A stretch of DNA of 64,000 bases. Origin: Bacteroidales bacterium UBA3824 (lineage in GTDB: Bacteria; Bacteroidota; Bacteroidia; Bacteroidales; UBA3824). Below are positions 1 to 9,358 of the stretch, in pieces (positions within the stretch are counted from its first letter, which is position 1; each line of letters starts with the position of its first letter). The stretch spans positions 41,426 through 105,425 of the forward strand of contig DGIK01000210.1 in the NCBI GenBank assembly GCA_002393195.1. The letters run 5' to 3'. The translations under genes were made by a program, and so were the position numbers. A model generated the notes under the pieces. The model did no database searches, had not been told where the DNA came from, and saw only the letters and a list, made by a program, of their open reading frames with translations.

Positions 1-1531
1 CCCGAAATGCTCCGTCGGTGAAGATGCCGAGGGCGGACATTATCCTTTCTTTTTCAAAACCCTTTGCCTGTAAGATTTTGTAGAATATTTGGCGCGGATT
101 CAACCCGGGATACTCTTCTTCGATTTGGACTATGAGGCTGAGGTCGAGGGTTTTGTAATATTCTATGAACTTGTCGAAATCGCTTTTTGACCATTGAGAC
201 GCACTGCCACCGCCCGAAAAAATATTATCGTACAGAGAGCGACCTTCGCGGTAAATGTCGGCGTAACGGTTTTCAATTTCGGTGATTTTTTTCTGCAACC
301 GGTTGATTTCCTTCATGTTTTCTTCGGTCTTGTCGGCGGCGCGGAGTTCGTCTATTTTGTCCTGAGATTCTTTGAGGATTTGGCGGTTTTGGCTTTGGAG
401 TTTTTCGTGCTTGTGTTTCAAGTATAGAACCAATGTCAACAGCGAGAGTATCACAAAGACCAGACATGAAATGATGATTGTATTGCGCTGACGGCGTTCG
501 GAGAGTTCGAGTTTTTTCAAAACCTCGTCCTCATAATGCTGCTGTGCCGACGAAATCTGAGGGTTGACGCGTTGCGACTGTATGCGTTCTGTTTCCGCAA
601 TTCGTTTCTGCATCACAAAAGCCTTCTCCCACAGCCCCTTGGACGCGTATGTTTCGGCGAAAAGTTGGCAAAGTTCGATTTCGTTTTTAAACCAAATGTC
701 GCCAAACGACGATGCTTTTGCAAAATAGTCTTCTGCCTTGCTGATGTCGCCGCGTTTGAGGTATATTTTTGCCAAAATGCGATAAGGATTGCTGTAATCA
801 TTTGTTTCAAGCACTTTAAGCATGTATTTTTCAGCAGTAGAGTCATCTTCCATGCAGATAATGTCGGCGTAAGACACGTATATCGGGTTGGTCAATTGAG
901 GATATTCTTCCAAATCCTTTACTAATCTGAATGCCTCTTTTGCGCATAATGCCGCGCTGTCCTCTTGTCCATTAAAGGTGTAAGAATACCGCATACATTC
1001 AAGCGAAATCGCTTTTTGATATGGCGTAGCGGCGTTTTCGTTCATCCGACGACAAAATTTTTTGAAAGAATCATAATTTCCAGAATTGCTGCAACACAAC
1101 GCTGCCGAAAATGCCGACTGAAAACATAACTCGCGTATATTCAGTGATTTGCCTATGTCATACGCTTGGTTTAAGATGTAAACAGCGTCTTCCCATTCGT
1201 TGACAGGACGATAATTGTAAGTGACCGTGCCTTTGGCAAACAACGCCCAACCGTGCTTTTCTTCGTCCTCAAACCGCGCGGGCGCATCATATATGAAAGT
1301 CGTATCAATCAGCCCGATATATAGACGGCTAATATCAACGACACCGCTCAGCAGTTTGAAATCCGCGCTGTCGTCCTGTGAAATTTTCGCCTTGTCGAGT
1401 ACAAGTTTTGCGGCTTCATATTCGCCTTTCAATAGGTATGAATACGCAAACTCCAACTCGGGATTGGGTTCTTTTTTCTCACAGCCAAAAATTACAAGTG
1501 CAAATAATATGAATATAAATCTAAGTTTCAT
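1..1531 (-). CDS. TPR-like lipoprotein with TM segment, coiled coil and HTH-like C-terminus (3' end cut off by window)
   Basis: An open frame runs from the ATG at 1531 leftward off the window without a stop (at least 510 residues). It begins with a lipoprotein-type signal (basic start, hydrophobic run, Cys near residue 17, followed by acidic/Lys residues). The middle is helical and TPR-like; a single membrane segment lies near residues 345-368, followed by a coiled coil and a C-terminal part with LNPRQIFYKILQAKGFEKER, which looks like an atypical helix-turn-helix. The gene at 56516-58141 has the same architecture and clearly related sequence in the coiled coil and C-terminus. The layout resembles Bacteroidota membrane TPR regulators, so a sensor/regulator role is inferred, not shown. 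A promoter lies just upstream. Confidence 0.85.
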   Translation of the reverse strand, partial: MKLRFIFILFALVIFGCEKKEPNPELEFAYSYLLKGEYEAAKLVLDKAKISQDDSADFKLLSGVVDISRLYIGLIDTTFIYDAPARFEDEEKHGWALFAKGTVTYNYRPVNEWEDAVYILNQAYDIGKSLNIRELCFQSAFSAALCCSNSGNYDSFKKFCRRMNENAATPYQKAISLECMRYSYTFNGQEDSAALCAKEAFRLVKDLEEYPQLTNPIYVSYADIICMEDDSTAEKYMLKVLETNDYSNPYRILAKIYLKRGDISKAEDYFAKASSFGDIWFKNEIELCQLFAETYASKGLWEKAFVMQKRIAETERIQSQRVNPQISSAQQHYEDEVLKKLELSERRQRNTIIISCLVFVILSLLTLVLYLKHKHEKLQSQNRQILKESQDKIDELRAADKTEENMKEINRLQKKITEIENRYADIYREGRSLYDNIFSGGGSASQWSKSDFDKFIEYYKTLDLSLIVQIEEEYPGLNPRQIFYKILQAKGFEKERIMSALGIFTDGAFR

Positions 1532-1549
1532 CGCAGTTTTTTTGTGTTA

Positions 1550-1580
1550 CAAAGGTAGTGCATTAGGCTCAAAACGCAAA
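1550..1580 (-). promoter_or_regulatory. Bacteroidota-type promoter for the TPR protein
   Basis: On the minus strand TACCTTTG (1557-1550) matches the -7 consensus TAnnTTTG, and TTTG at 1580-1577 lies 19 nt upstream as the -33 element. The -7 box ends 18 nt before the ATG at 1531. Confidence 0.6.
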
Positions 1581-1753
1581 AAAAACTTTCTCTACGTGAA
1601 AAAATTTTTCGATTGTTATTATTGTTAAACTATTGATTATCAATGCGCACCATAGCGGTAACATTTTCGGATTTGTTACTGTTTTGACGAGCATTGTTTA
1701 AGTTAATTTACTGATTGACAGCAATATAATCATAAATTTTCGGTAACACGACG

Positions 1754-1785
1754 TTTGCAGGTTATGACAACGCACTTTAACTTTG
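1754..1785 (+). promoter_or_regulatory. Bacteroidota-type promoter for the outer-membrane receptor
   Basis: TTTG at 1754-1757 and TAACTTTG at 1778-1785 are separated by 20 nt, a good -33/-7 pair. It lies inside the upstream extension of the open frame, which supports the ATG at 1821 as the true start. Confidence 0.65.
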
Positions 1786-1820
1786 CTTTCGTAAACGTAA
1801 AACTCCAAACACACAAAACA

Positions 1821-4145
1821 ATGAGAACATTTATCACAATTGTCATCTTGGTTTTAGCAGCCTTGCGAGTGCAGGCGCAGACCACAATTTCGGGCAGAAT
1901 CTTCAACGAGCAAAACACGCCCGTTGAGTTTGCCAACGTAGTAATCCTTGCAGCCGATTCATCATTTTTGTACGGCACTATTTCAGACGTTGACGGCAGG
2001 TTTTCTATCGCAAAACCGCAGAACGCCGAGTTTGTAAACATCTCGTATATCGGCTACGAGACATTTTACAAGAAACTCTCGGAAGTGGTTGATTTTCAGA
2101 GAATCGTACTGACATCTTCCGCACTCGAACTCGACGAAGTAACCATTACCGCCACCGTCCCCAAGACACAACTCAAAGACGGCGCAATGGTAACGACCGT
2201 TCAAGGCAGCCTGCTTGCCAAGACGGGCAGCACGACGCGGATGCTCGGCAAAATTCCCGGTCTGAGAACCACCAACGACGGCAACGGAATAGAAGTATTT
2301 GGCAAGGGCGCACCAGAAATCTACATCAACAATGTGAAAGTGCGCGACAACAGCGAATTGGAAAACATATCGCCAGAAAACATCAAGAATGTTGAAGTAA
2401 TCACCTCACCGGGCGCACGATACGCCGCCAATGTTTCGGCAGTGGTAAGGATTACGACTGTGAAACCCGTCGGCGAAGGTTTCGGATTCAATATCAAATC
2501 GGCGTTCACACAAAGCAAAGTTGTTGACCTCGACGAAGATCTCAACGTCAATTACCGCAAGGGCGGGCTTGATGTGTTTGCCTTCGGACGATACAGCCTA
2601 TGGAATCAGGAATGTTACTCGGAAGTGGAGGGGCTCAACAATTCCAACTACAAATGGGAGACTTTCAACACGCTAAATCACAATTATTCAGCTGATTACA
2701 ATCCATTGGGCAGCGGCATCAATTACCAAATCAACGACCAAAACTATATCGGTGCTAAATACACTTTCGCATTCCGTAGCAAAGAAAATTCCAACGACGC
2801 CAACATTCTTAAAGTGATGCGCAGTGGCGAATTGTTTGACAATAATTCGCTTACAACACACGACAAGTTGCTGAAATTCAACGACAATATGCTCAACGTG
2901 TATTACAACGGCAGGATTGGCGGTTTTTCGGTGGATTTCAATTCTGACCTTGTGCTCAACAACCATAAAAGCGAAAGCACAAGCCGCGACCTCAGCAACA
3001 ATTTTGACAATCGCGACATCATCACCGAAAGCGATGTATATGGCAAATTAGCAGCCCAAAAACTCGTCTTGGGACATCAACTGTTAGGCGGACAAATTGA
3101 TTTTGGTGCGGAAACGTCGTTCACCAACCGCAAAAATGATTACATAAGCCACAGCGTACAATATGTGCCCACTGCAATTAACAAAGCCATTCAGCAAAAT
3201 GTGGCAGGATTCGTTGAATATCAATATGTTATCAAAGAAAAATATCAGGTAAAAGCCGGTTTGAGATACGAACATATCAATTACGACTATTATACCGACG
3301 GCATTTTGGACGAAGACAATTCAAAGGTATATGACGAACTGTTTCCCTCTGCGTCAATTGCCGGAATGGTAGGTCCATTGCAGTTGCAACTCGCTTACAC
3401 AGAGAAAATTAGACGTCCAAGTTACGGCGAACTCAGCAATTCATCATATTATGTGAGCCGCTACCTCACACAAACAGGCAATCCACTTCTCAAACCTTCA
3501 ATCAGTCGCGAAGCAGAACTTTCAGCGATGTTTGCATTTGTGATGGCGCAAGTGTCTTTCCGTCAGACCAAAGATGCCATAGTTCAGTACCGCATCGTAA
3601 ACCCCGAAAATCCTGAATCCGAAATTTTAAACCAAATCAATCTCGACAAACTGCCGCAAATGGGGTTTCAGATTGCAGCGCAACCATCATTCAAGTTTTA
3701 CAGCCCGATGATTGGATTCCAGATGATGAAACAATGGCTCGACATCGAATCGCAGAACACTACCATTGACCTCGAAAAACCTTTTTGGGCTGTGTTTATG
3801 CGAAACGACTTTCGCCTCAAAAACAATTGGAACATAGAATTGAATATTGCTTGCCAAAGCAGTGGCAATTGGGAATATGGCGAAAAGACCAAAGGCTACA
3901 TTGGTGTTGATTTCTATGTCAACAAATCGTTCTTCAACGATGCACTTACTCTCGAAGCCGGTATTAACGACATATTTTTCAGTCAGAAAAACAATTCAAA
4001 ACTATATTCACAGTCGGGTTATTTGACTGAATATGGCGAATACGACACCCGCAGTTTTTCAATAACGTTGAAATATCGTTTTAACCCTGCGCAGAGCAAG
4101 TACAAAGGCCAAGGCGCCGGTAACGACGAAAAAAATAGGATGTAA
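1821..4145 (+). CDS. TonB-dependent receptor / outer-membrane beta-barrel protein with CarboxypepD_reg-like domain
   Basis: 774 residues. A signal peptide (cleavage after VQA, near residue 19) precedes a CarboxypepD_reg-like beta-sandwich (about 22-105), a plug-like domain (about 115-215, with IPGLR and APEIYINNV motifs) and a long barrel rich in aromatic beta strands. It fits the OMP_b-brl_3 / TonB receptor class that moves or binds ligands at the outer membrane; the substrate cannot be told. The frame is open back to a TTG at 1755, but the signal peptide and a promoter at 1754-1785 place the start at 1821. A short charged tail follows the last predicted strand. It stands alone, convergent with the gene at 4148 with only 2 nt between them. 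Confidence 0.88.
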   Translation: MRTFITIVILVLAALRVQAQTTISGRIFNEQNTPVEFANVVILAADSSFLYGTISDVDGRFSIAKPQNAEFVNISYIGYETFYKKLSEVVDFQRIVLTSSALELDEVTITATVPKTQLKDGAMVTTVQGSLLAKTGSTTRMLGKIPGLRTTNDGNGIEVFGKGAPEIYINNVKVRDNSELENISPENIKNVEVITSPGARYAANVSAVVRITTVKPVGEGFGFNIKSAFTQSKVVDLDEDLNVNYRKGGLDVFAFGRYSLWNQECYSEVEGLNNSNYKWETFNTLNHNYSADYNPLGSGINYQINDQNYIGAKYTFAFRSKENSNDANILKVMRSGELFDNNSLTTHDKLLKFNDNMLNVYYNGRIGGFSVDFNSDLVLNNHKSESTSRDLSNNFDNRDIITESDVYGKLAAQKLVLGHQLLGGQIDFGAETSFTNRKNDYISHSVQYVPTAINKAIQQNVAGFVEYQYVIKEKYQVKAGLRYEHINYDYYTDGILDEDNSKVYDELFPSASIAGMVGPLQLQLAYTEKIRRPSYGELSNSSYYVSRYLTQTGNPLLKPSISREAELSAMFAFVMAQVSFRQTKDAIVQYRIVNPENPESEILNQINLDKLPQMGFQIAAQPSFKFYSPMIGFQMMKQWLDIESQNTTIDLEKPFWAVFMRNDFRLKNNWNIELNIACQSSGNWEYGEKTKGYIGVDFYVNKSFFNDALTLEAGINDIFFSQKNNSKLYSQSGYLTEYGEYDTRSFSITLKYRFNPAQSKYKGQGAGNDEKNRM

Positions 4146-4147
4146 AA

Positions 4148-5599
4148 CTAATTCTTCGTCACCACCCTTTCCTCCTTCATCAATCCCTTGCCAACTGCGT
4201 GATAATCAATATCAACCTTTTTCGTCGTGAAATCAGGGACATTGAATGAATAGGTCGTGTTTGAATAATATTCCAAGGGGTTTTCTTGCGGAAGGAGGAA
4301 GGGTTTGGTGGCTTTGCCGTGGTCGTCAATGCAAGCGAAAAACAGTTGAGAATACAATCCATTTTCACGCCTTGAAACAAACGCAAACCAATGAGAGCCG
4401 GTACTCCAATTGTGGGTAGATTCGGTGTCGGGGCTATTGATTTCGTCGAGCGGGCGGGCAGTGCCGGTCTGCAAATCCAGCAACCACAAATCAGCCTCGT
4501 GATGCCAAATCGGGAAACAGCCATAATCCGACATCGTGAACATCAGATACTTGCCGTCATACGAGGGCTTGGCAAAAGTGCAACTCTTGTTAATCGCCAC
4601 GGCATCAAAAACAGTATCAATTTTGCCGGAGAGTTTGCCGTCCATAAAATCAGTTTTGCAAAGATTGTACTGCACTTTTTTGTAATTTTCGGGGATTTCG
4701 TAAGCCTTCGACGTGCAAAAATACAGCGTCTTGCCGTCGGGCGAAAACGCAGGATAAGTCTCAAAATTTTCCTTGGTCATCAGACACGAATCCAAAATCA
4801 ATTCTTTGGTATCGGGACAATAGACAAAGACATCGGATTCCAAATCAAAAACCTCTATAAGTTCCTCTTTAACAACGTGAAACGCTTGGCGCGTAGCGTT
4901 GGTGGAATAGGCGCAATATTTGCCCGAGGGATGCCAATAAGGATAAACCATCGAGCCGCCCGTCGTCTGACTTTTGGATTGCAGGATGTCGGTCTTATTG
5001 TCGTGATGCACAACCGTGGCACCATTTGCGCCGCGCACGTGAAAAGTGTAACTATCAGGATTGCAAGCGTTTGGAGTATGACAGTTGACACAATTGCCAG
5101 GAATCAAAGTATTTTCGATAATCGGAAATTCATCGAAAGTGGTAATCTCCCGCTGATACAATCCCATCTTGCCAAAAACTTCGTACCCAGGAGAAATTCT
5201 GCGGTACGTAACGCCCCAATCGTTTAATTCATAATCACTTACCAACATCTCAAACGGCTTGTAACCATACCATTTGCCTTCGATTTTTGCCTTGACATCA
5301 AAAGTGAGGACGCCGCCTTTATTGTCTGCCAACAACTGATGCCAATCGTCAATTGGGAAATAAGCATAATCGCCGCCAACGTGCAAATCGCCTGACTTAC
5401 TGCCCTTTACGCAGACATCAACGGCTTCCGCGCCCTTGACATTGAAATTCATCGGCGCAATATTAACAGGAATCGTAACTCCAATATAATCAGGATAAAT
5501 CGGCGGCAAATCATTGATAACGCTGACATTTTCGGGCGTTTCGGCACAGGAAACAGTCAACATTATCAACATAAAAAATATATGATATATCGTCTTCAT
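4148..5599 (-). CDS. Lipoprotein with CxxCH motif and PD40/TolB-like beta-propeller (copy B)
   Basis: 483 residues from the ATG at 5599. Lipoprotein signal with Cys18 (TVSC). An N-terminal domain with a conserved DDWHQL motif leads to GNCVNCHTPN, a CxxCH heme-c-type motif at Cys170-His174, followed by conserved His187 and His198. The rest has PD40-type beta-propeller blades (HPSGKYCAYS, FSPDGKTLYF, YDGKYLMF). It is a paralogue of 7898-9358, with the same residue numbers for the CxxCH and both histidines. The frame is open to an ATG at 5617 that overlaps the upstream gene; the ATG at 5599 is preferred because the lipoprotein signal starts there and AAGGTGA precedes it. Last gene of a five-gene operon. 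A covalently bound heme is inferred from the motif only. Confidence 0.85.
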   Translation of the reverse strand: MKTIYHIFFMLIMLTVSCAETPENVSVINDLPPIYPDYIGVTIPVNIAPMNFNVKGAEAVDVCVKGSKSGDLHVGGDYAYFPIDDWHQLLADNKGGVLTFDVKAKIEGKWYGYKPFEMLVSDYELNDWGVTYRRISPGYEVFGKMGLYQREITTFDEFPIIENTLIPGNCVNCHTPNACNPDSYTFHVRGANGATVVHHDNKTDILQSKSQTTGGSMVYPYWHPSGKYCAYSTNATRQAFHVVKEELIEVFDLESDVFVYCPDTKELILDSCLMTKENFETYPAFSPDGKTLYFCTSKAYEIPENYKKVQYNLCKTDFMDGKLSGKIDTVFDAVAINKSCTFAKPSYDGKYLMFTMSDYGCFPIWHHEADLWLLDLQTGTARPLDEINSPDTESTHNWSTGSHWFAFVSRRENGLYSQLFFACIDDHGKATKPFLLPQENPLEYYSNTTYSFNVPDFTTKKVDIDYHAVGKGLMKEERVVTKN

Positions 5600-5606
5600 A
5601 TCTAAA

Positions 5607-7325
5607 TCACCTTTCATTTAAATTGAACAAATATGCATAATACGTCTTCTCAAATTTGGTGTCTTTCACCGATTGAGGGCTGCGGGAATATTGCTGCATA
5701 AACTGCTGAAAATCATTCACATTGTCGGTAGTTACCACCGGCGGAATCCCATTGAGATTGCCGTGAGTGTGATAGTAAGCGTAAATCAACGCCTGCTGAA
5801 ATTGCTTCGGCAGCACGGTATAGCCCGCATTTTTGCAAAGCGGATAGTAATTGATGAATTTTTGTAAATCCTTCTCCAACAAGACATCCGCCATCAGATA
5901 ATCGCAAGCCAAGCGATTTTTTTCGTTTTGGACGAGCAAGAGTCCGTACATTTGGTCAGACTCGCCTTCGCTAAAAAGAAAATCTTTTTGATAACGATTT
6001 TTGTCGATTGCCGCCCAAAATTTGTTTTCAGTAAACTTGTTTTTGTCTCCCAAATTTGACAAAGCGTTTTGAGCAAAATCTCTGTAAAACAATGTATTAG
6101 AAAGCATATTCAAATATTTGCGAGCCACTTCGTAATCCTCGTTCAAGATGTTGAGTTCCGCCAAGCGTTTGGTGATGCGACCGCTTTTTCGGTAATTTGG
6201 AATTGCCTCCTGAGCCTCAAAATAATAGCGCAACGCGGTGTTCACCATTCCAAGGCGCAGGTAAATTTCCGCCGACGAGAGCGGCAGGAAAAAGTCGCGC
6301 ACAAAATTTGGCATCAGCCCTTGTTTCCCATTTTGAGGATAATCAAACATCTTGTCGCCAAGCACGCCCTTTTCCGCAAGCGCAAGATTGATGCACGAAA
6401 CATTTTGCGGCAAGAGCAGCGGCTTATTTTCTGACATTGCAATTATCTTGTCCCAATTGCCAACCCTCACCAAATAATCGTATTCGAGCGCGGTGTAATG
6501 GACGACATCGAACCCCGCCGCCGCATAAAAACCACCGCCAACCAAACAGCAAATTGCAATCAGAATTGGCGAATATTTTATCGGTTTATAATTGATGATT
6601 CCTATAACGCCAATCATCAACATTATGACAATCTGCATAAACGGAATTTCGGTTGGGAACCTGAAATAATTGACGCCCAAAAAGAATCTGTACAATTGGT
6701 AACTCGATAATTTATAGCATATTACAGCCGTAAAAACCGAACACAAAACCGACGCAACGGAATTGATAATGCTATTTTTTTGTCTGAAATTATAACCAAT
6801 AACGAACAAAACCGACGCAAAAGCCATCGCGCCAAACAGATAATAAAACAACGCCACGCCCGCAGTGCTGTACGCCATTTTTACGACATTATTTCTGATG
6901 TTGACATACCCCAAATTGAACCCCAACGACGCCAACACCGCCACCACAAACGACAGCAAAACGCTCTCATTGCCCATATAGTGCCACACAAAAATCACCG
7001 GCACAAAACTCAAAATATATGCGACATCCTTATCCCCCAATCTTTTTATCAATTGATATGCAATCAACTGAATACCAAGCAACAACGCCGCCACTATCAA
7101 CGCGCCAAACAGCGGATAATAATAAAATTGCACCAAAAATTCGCTCACATAATCCGCCAATCCGCCGGGCAGCGACATCCGCTCCATAAAATAACTTTTG
7201 GTGAACAAAAACATTTGGAATTGCTCGTGGTACGAAAACGCGCAAGCATACCCAAACCTCCAAAAGAGGAACGCCGCCGCAAAAAATATTGCGGAAAATA
7301 TATGTTTCCAATATTTCTTTGCCAT
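5607..7325 (-). CDS. Multi-pass membrane protein with TPR-like C-terminal half, DUF6057-like (copy B)
   Basis: 572 residues. The N-terminal half has about eight or nine hydrophobic segments, with a conserved YHEQFQMFLFT motif after the first one and GGLADYVSEFLVQFYYYP shortly after. The C-terminal half (from about 290) is soluble, helical and TPR-like (SAEIYLRLGMVNTALRYYF). It is a paralogue of 9355-10962, and each copy is followed directly by a CxxCH propeller lipoprotein, so the two probably work together in the envelope. The family name DUF6057 is from memory. Function unknown. It starts 3 nt after the DUF4369-like gene and ends 7 nt before the ATG of the next gene. Confidence 0.85.
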   Translation of the reverse strand: MAKKYWKHIFSAIFFAAAFLFWRFGYACAFSYHEQFQMFLFTKSYFMERMSLPGGLADYVSEFLVQFYYYPLFGALIVAALLLGIQLIAYQLIKRLGDKDVAYILSFVPVIFVWHYMGNESVLLSFVVAVLASLGFNLGYVNIRNNVVKMAYSTAGVALFYYLFGAMAFASVLFVIGYNFRQKNSIINSVASVLCSVFTAVICYKLSSYQLYRFFLGVNYFRFPTEIPFMQIVIMLMIGVIGIINYKPIKYSPILIAICCLVGGGFYAAAGFDVVHYTALEYDYLVRVGNWDKIIAMSENKPLLLPQNVSCINLALAEKGVLGDKMFDYPQNGKQGLMPNFVRDFFLPLSSAEIYLRLGMVNTALRYYFEAQEAIPNYRKSGRITKRLAELNILNEDYEVARKYLNMLSNTLFYRDFAQNALSNLGDKNKFTENKFWAAIDKNRYQKDFLFSEGESDQMYGLLLVQNEKNRLACDYLMADVLLEKDLQKFINYYPLCKNAGYTVLPKQFQQALIYAYYHTHGNLNGIPPVVTTDNVNDFQQFMQQYSRSPQSVKDTKFEKTYYAYLFNLNER

Positions 7326-7328
7326 AAT

Positions 7329-7901
7329 CTATTTTCCTTTTGGAACTCGCTGAATGAGAAAGTCATACAGAGTTCCCGATTTTAAATTTTGCGCCATCTG
7401 TCGGGTGCGGTCGTTGAATTTGGCGATTATAGCGTCGATGTTTGCCTTTGCCGCTGCCGCGCTTGCGGAATCGCCGTCGTTCAAAAAATTTACGTATTCC
7501 TTCCTTAAACGAGTGATGTCGCTGTTGCGCTGCATCAACAATTCTTTCCACACCTGCAACGAGTCGTTTTGCGGAGTGCCGCCGCCGCTGCTCTCTACAT
7601 CAATTGAAACTTTTATGTTGCCCGGTTCTGTTACAACCAACAGATTTTCAGTATTATAACGGTAATGATAATCGACCCTGATGTCCGCCAAAAATTCCTG
7701 GTCGCGCTCAAATTGGAAACGATTGTTTTGTATGACAACAGAATCCACGCCGAGGCTGTCCTCATAAAAAACCGGCACCAAGAAAATCCTCTTGCCATTC
7801 AGATTGCTGTCGCTTACAGTGCCTTCTATCAGGCATTTGCGATTGTTGCACGCTGCCAAAGCAAGCGTCAGGAGCATTATTAAAAATACAAATCTTCTCA
7901 T
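7329..7901 (-). CDS. DUF4369-like lipoprotein
   Basis: 190 residues, with a lipoprotein signal ending at LALAAC (Cys18). The segment after it (ECLIEGTVSD-like strand, GKRIFLVP, DSVVIQNNRFQF) matches the small beta-sandwich DUF4369 domain that often precedes thioredoxin-like domains in Bacteroidota, but here no thioredoxin domain follows. The C-terminal 80 residues form a charged, Ala-rich helix. Its start codon overlaps the stop of the upstream lipoprotein gene by 4 nt, so the two are translationally coupled. It sits between the two copies of the membrane-protein/propeller pair. Confidence 0.8.
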   Translation of the reverse strand: MRRFVFLIMLLTLALAACNNRKCLIEGTVSDSNLNGKRIFLVPVFYEDSLGVDSVVIQNNRFQFERDQEFLADIRVDYHYRYNTENLLVVTEPGNIKVSIDVESSGGGTPQNDSLQVWKELLMQRNSDITRLRKEYVNFLNDGDSASAAAAKANIDAIIAKFNDRTRQMAQNLKSGTLYDFLIQRVPKGK

Positions 7902-9358
7902 TTTTTCAATTTTATGGTTAATCTTTTGTCCGACATCAAGTCGTTGTAAATTTTTCTATAATCAATATCTATATTTTTTGACGTAAAGTCTGGCGCATTG
8001 TACGAATACAACGATTCGTCATACGATTTTTTCGGATTTTTTTGGGGCAGGAGCAACGGCTTGCTAAACCGTCCGTCGTCGCCCAACATAGTGAAATACA
8101 GGCAGGCATACAATCCGTCCATCCTCTTGCTCGCAAAAAGCATCCACCTACTGTTTGCGCTCCAATTGTGGAAAGCGTCGGAATCCGTGGAATTGATTTC
8201 GTCGATTTTTCTAATCGAATCGTTTCGCAAATCCATTATGTATAATTCTGATTCACTACGATTTACGGGATTTGTACCATAATCACAAACACAAAAAACA
8301 ATGTAATTGCCGTCGTAAGATGGACGCGGCAAGCAAATGCTCTTGTTCCATTTTTGCGCATTGATAATGGTATCCACCTTGTCGCCCAAACGTCCAGTTT
8401 CCGCGTCAAAATCTATGCTGCAAAGGCTGTATTTTCGCTTGTCGTACTCCGCCGGGACGGGATAATTGTAGGTTAAACAAAAATAAATTTTCGTGCCGTC
8501 AGCCGAGAAAAATGGAGTTGTAGCTATCGAATCATTTTGCAACAATGGCGATGTAATCAATTGATTGTCTTCAACATCCAAAACCACAATATCAGAAACA
8601 TCGTCGTAAGGTTCTATGAGTTGATGATTGCCGGTATAAAAACATTGCAAAACCTTGGTCTGCGAAAACGCGCAATATTTGCCGCCGAAGTGCCAACTTC
8701 CGTAAGTAAGACTTGCATTTTGACCTTCGGCTTTCGCATTGAAAATCAAATCTTTGCCGCCGGTATGGATGACAGTTGCGCCGTGCTTGCCGCGAATATG
8801 GACGTAATATTGGTCGGGATTTGTGCGGTTTGGCGTATGACAATTGAGGCACTGACCGCCCAAACCACGGCTTTCGAGCAGCGGAATTTCGTCAAAATTG
8901 GACAAATTTCGTTGGTAAACACCAATCAAACTAAACGTCTGATAACCCGGCGCAATCTTTCGGTACGTAACGCCGTATTCATCTAAATTATAATTGCTTA
9001 CATTAATCTTGAACGGCGAATATTCCTTCCATCTGTCGGCGGTCTTGGTGAAAACTTTTACGGTAATGCTTTTGCCAATATTTTTGGATGTCAATTGATG
9101 CCAATCATCAACATCAAAATCCGCATAACTGCCTGACGCAGAGATTTTATCGCCCGATTCGCCAACCGCCTCCACATAGACGCAATCCGACGAATCATTT
9201 ACATAAAAATTGAGCGGCGCAATCTCTTTGGGTATCGTAACATCCTTATAATCAGGGAAAATATCAGGCAAATCATCTACGTGCACTGCATTTTCGGGCA
9301 TTTGCGAACACGCAGCACATATCAGAGCAACAATTATATGTAAAAAAAACTTTCTCAT
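7898..9358 (-). CDS. Lipoprotein with CxxCH motif and PD40/TolB-like beta-propeller (copy A)
   Basis: 486 residues. Lipoprotein signal with ICAAC (Cys17). It shares with copy B the motifs IAPLNF, DDWHQL, GVTYRKIAPGY and GQCLNCHTPN, the last giving CxxCH at Cys170-His174, then His187 (YYVHIRG) and His198 (GATVIH). The C-terminal two-thirds carries beta-propeller blades of PD40 type (FSADGTKIYF, YDGNYIVF, NSRWMLFASK). Both ends overlap neighbours by 4 nt (ATGA), consistent with one transcript. The motif suggests a c-type heme, but no dedicated electron-transfer partner is visible here. Confidence 0.86.
   Translation of the reverse strand: MRKFFLHIIVALICAACSQMPENAVHVDDLPDIFPDYKDVTIPKEIAPLNFYVNDSSDCVYVEAVGESGDKISASGSYADFDVDDWHQLTSKNIGKSITVKVFTKTADRWKEYSPFKINVSNYNLDEYGVTYRKIAPGYQTFSLIGVYQRNLSNFDEIPLLESRGLGGQCLNCHTPNRTNPDQYYVHIRGKHGATVIHTGGKDLIFNAKAEGQNASLTYGSWHFGGKYCAFSQTKVLQCFYTGNHQLIEPYDDVSDIVVLDVEDNQLITSPLLQNDSIATTPFFSADGTKIYFCLTYNYPVPAEYDKRKYSLCSIDFDAETGRLGDKVDTIINAQKWNKSICLPRPSYDGNYIVFCVCDYGTNPVNRSESELYIMDLRNDSIRKIDEINSTDSDAFHNWSANSRWMLFASKRMDGLYACLYFTMLGDDGRFSKPLLLPQKNPKKSYDESLYSYNAPDFTSKNIDIDYRKIYNDLMSDKRLTIKLKK

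Noticed and set aside
536..925. 129-codon frame on the + strand near the left edge
   Set aside because: It runs opposite the partial TPR gene, which is continuously open and has a paralogue at 56516-58141.
1755..1820. Upstream extension of the receptor gene to a TTG at 1755
   Set aside because: The promoter pair 1754-1785 lies inside it, and the signal peptide begins at the ATG at 1821.
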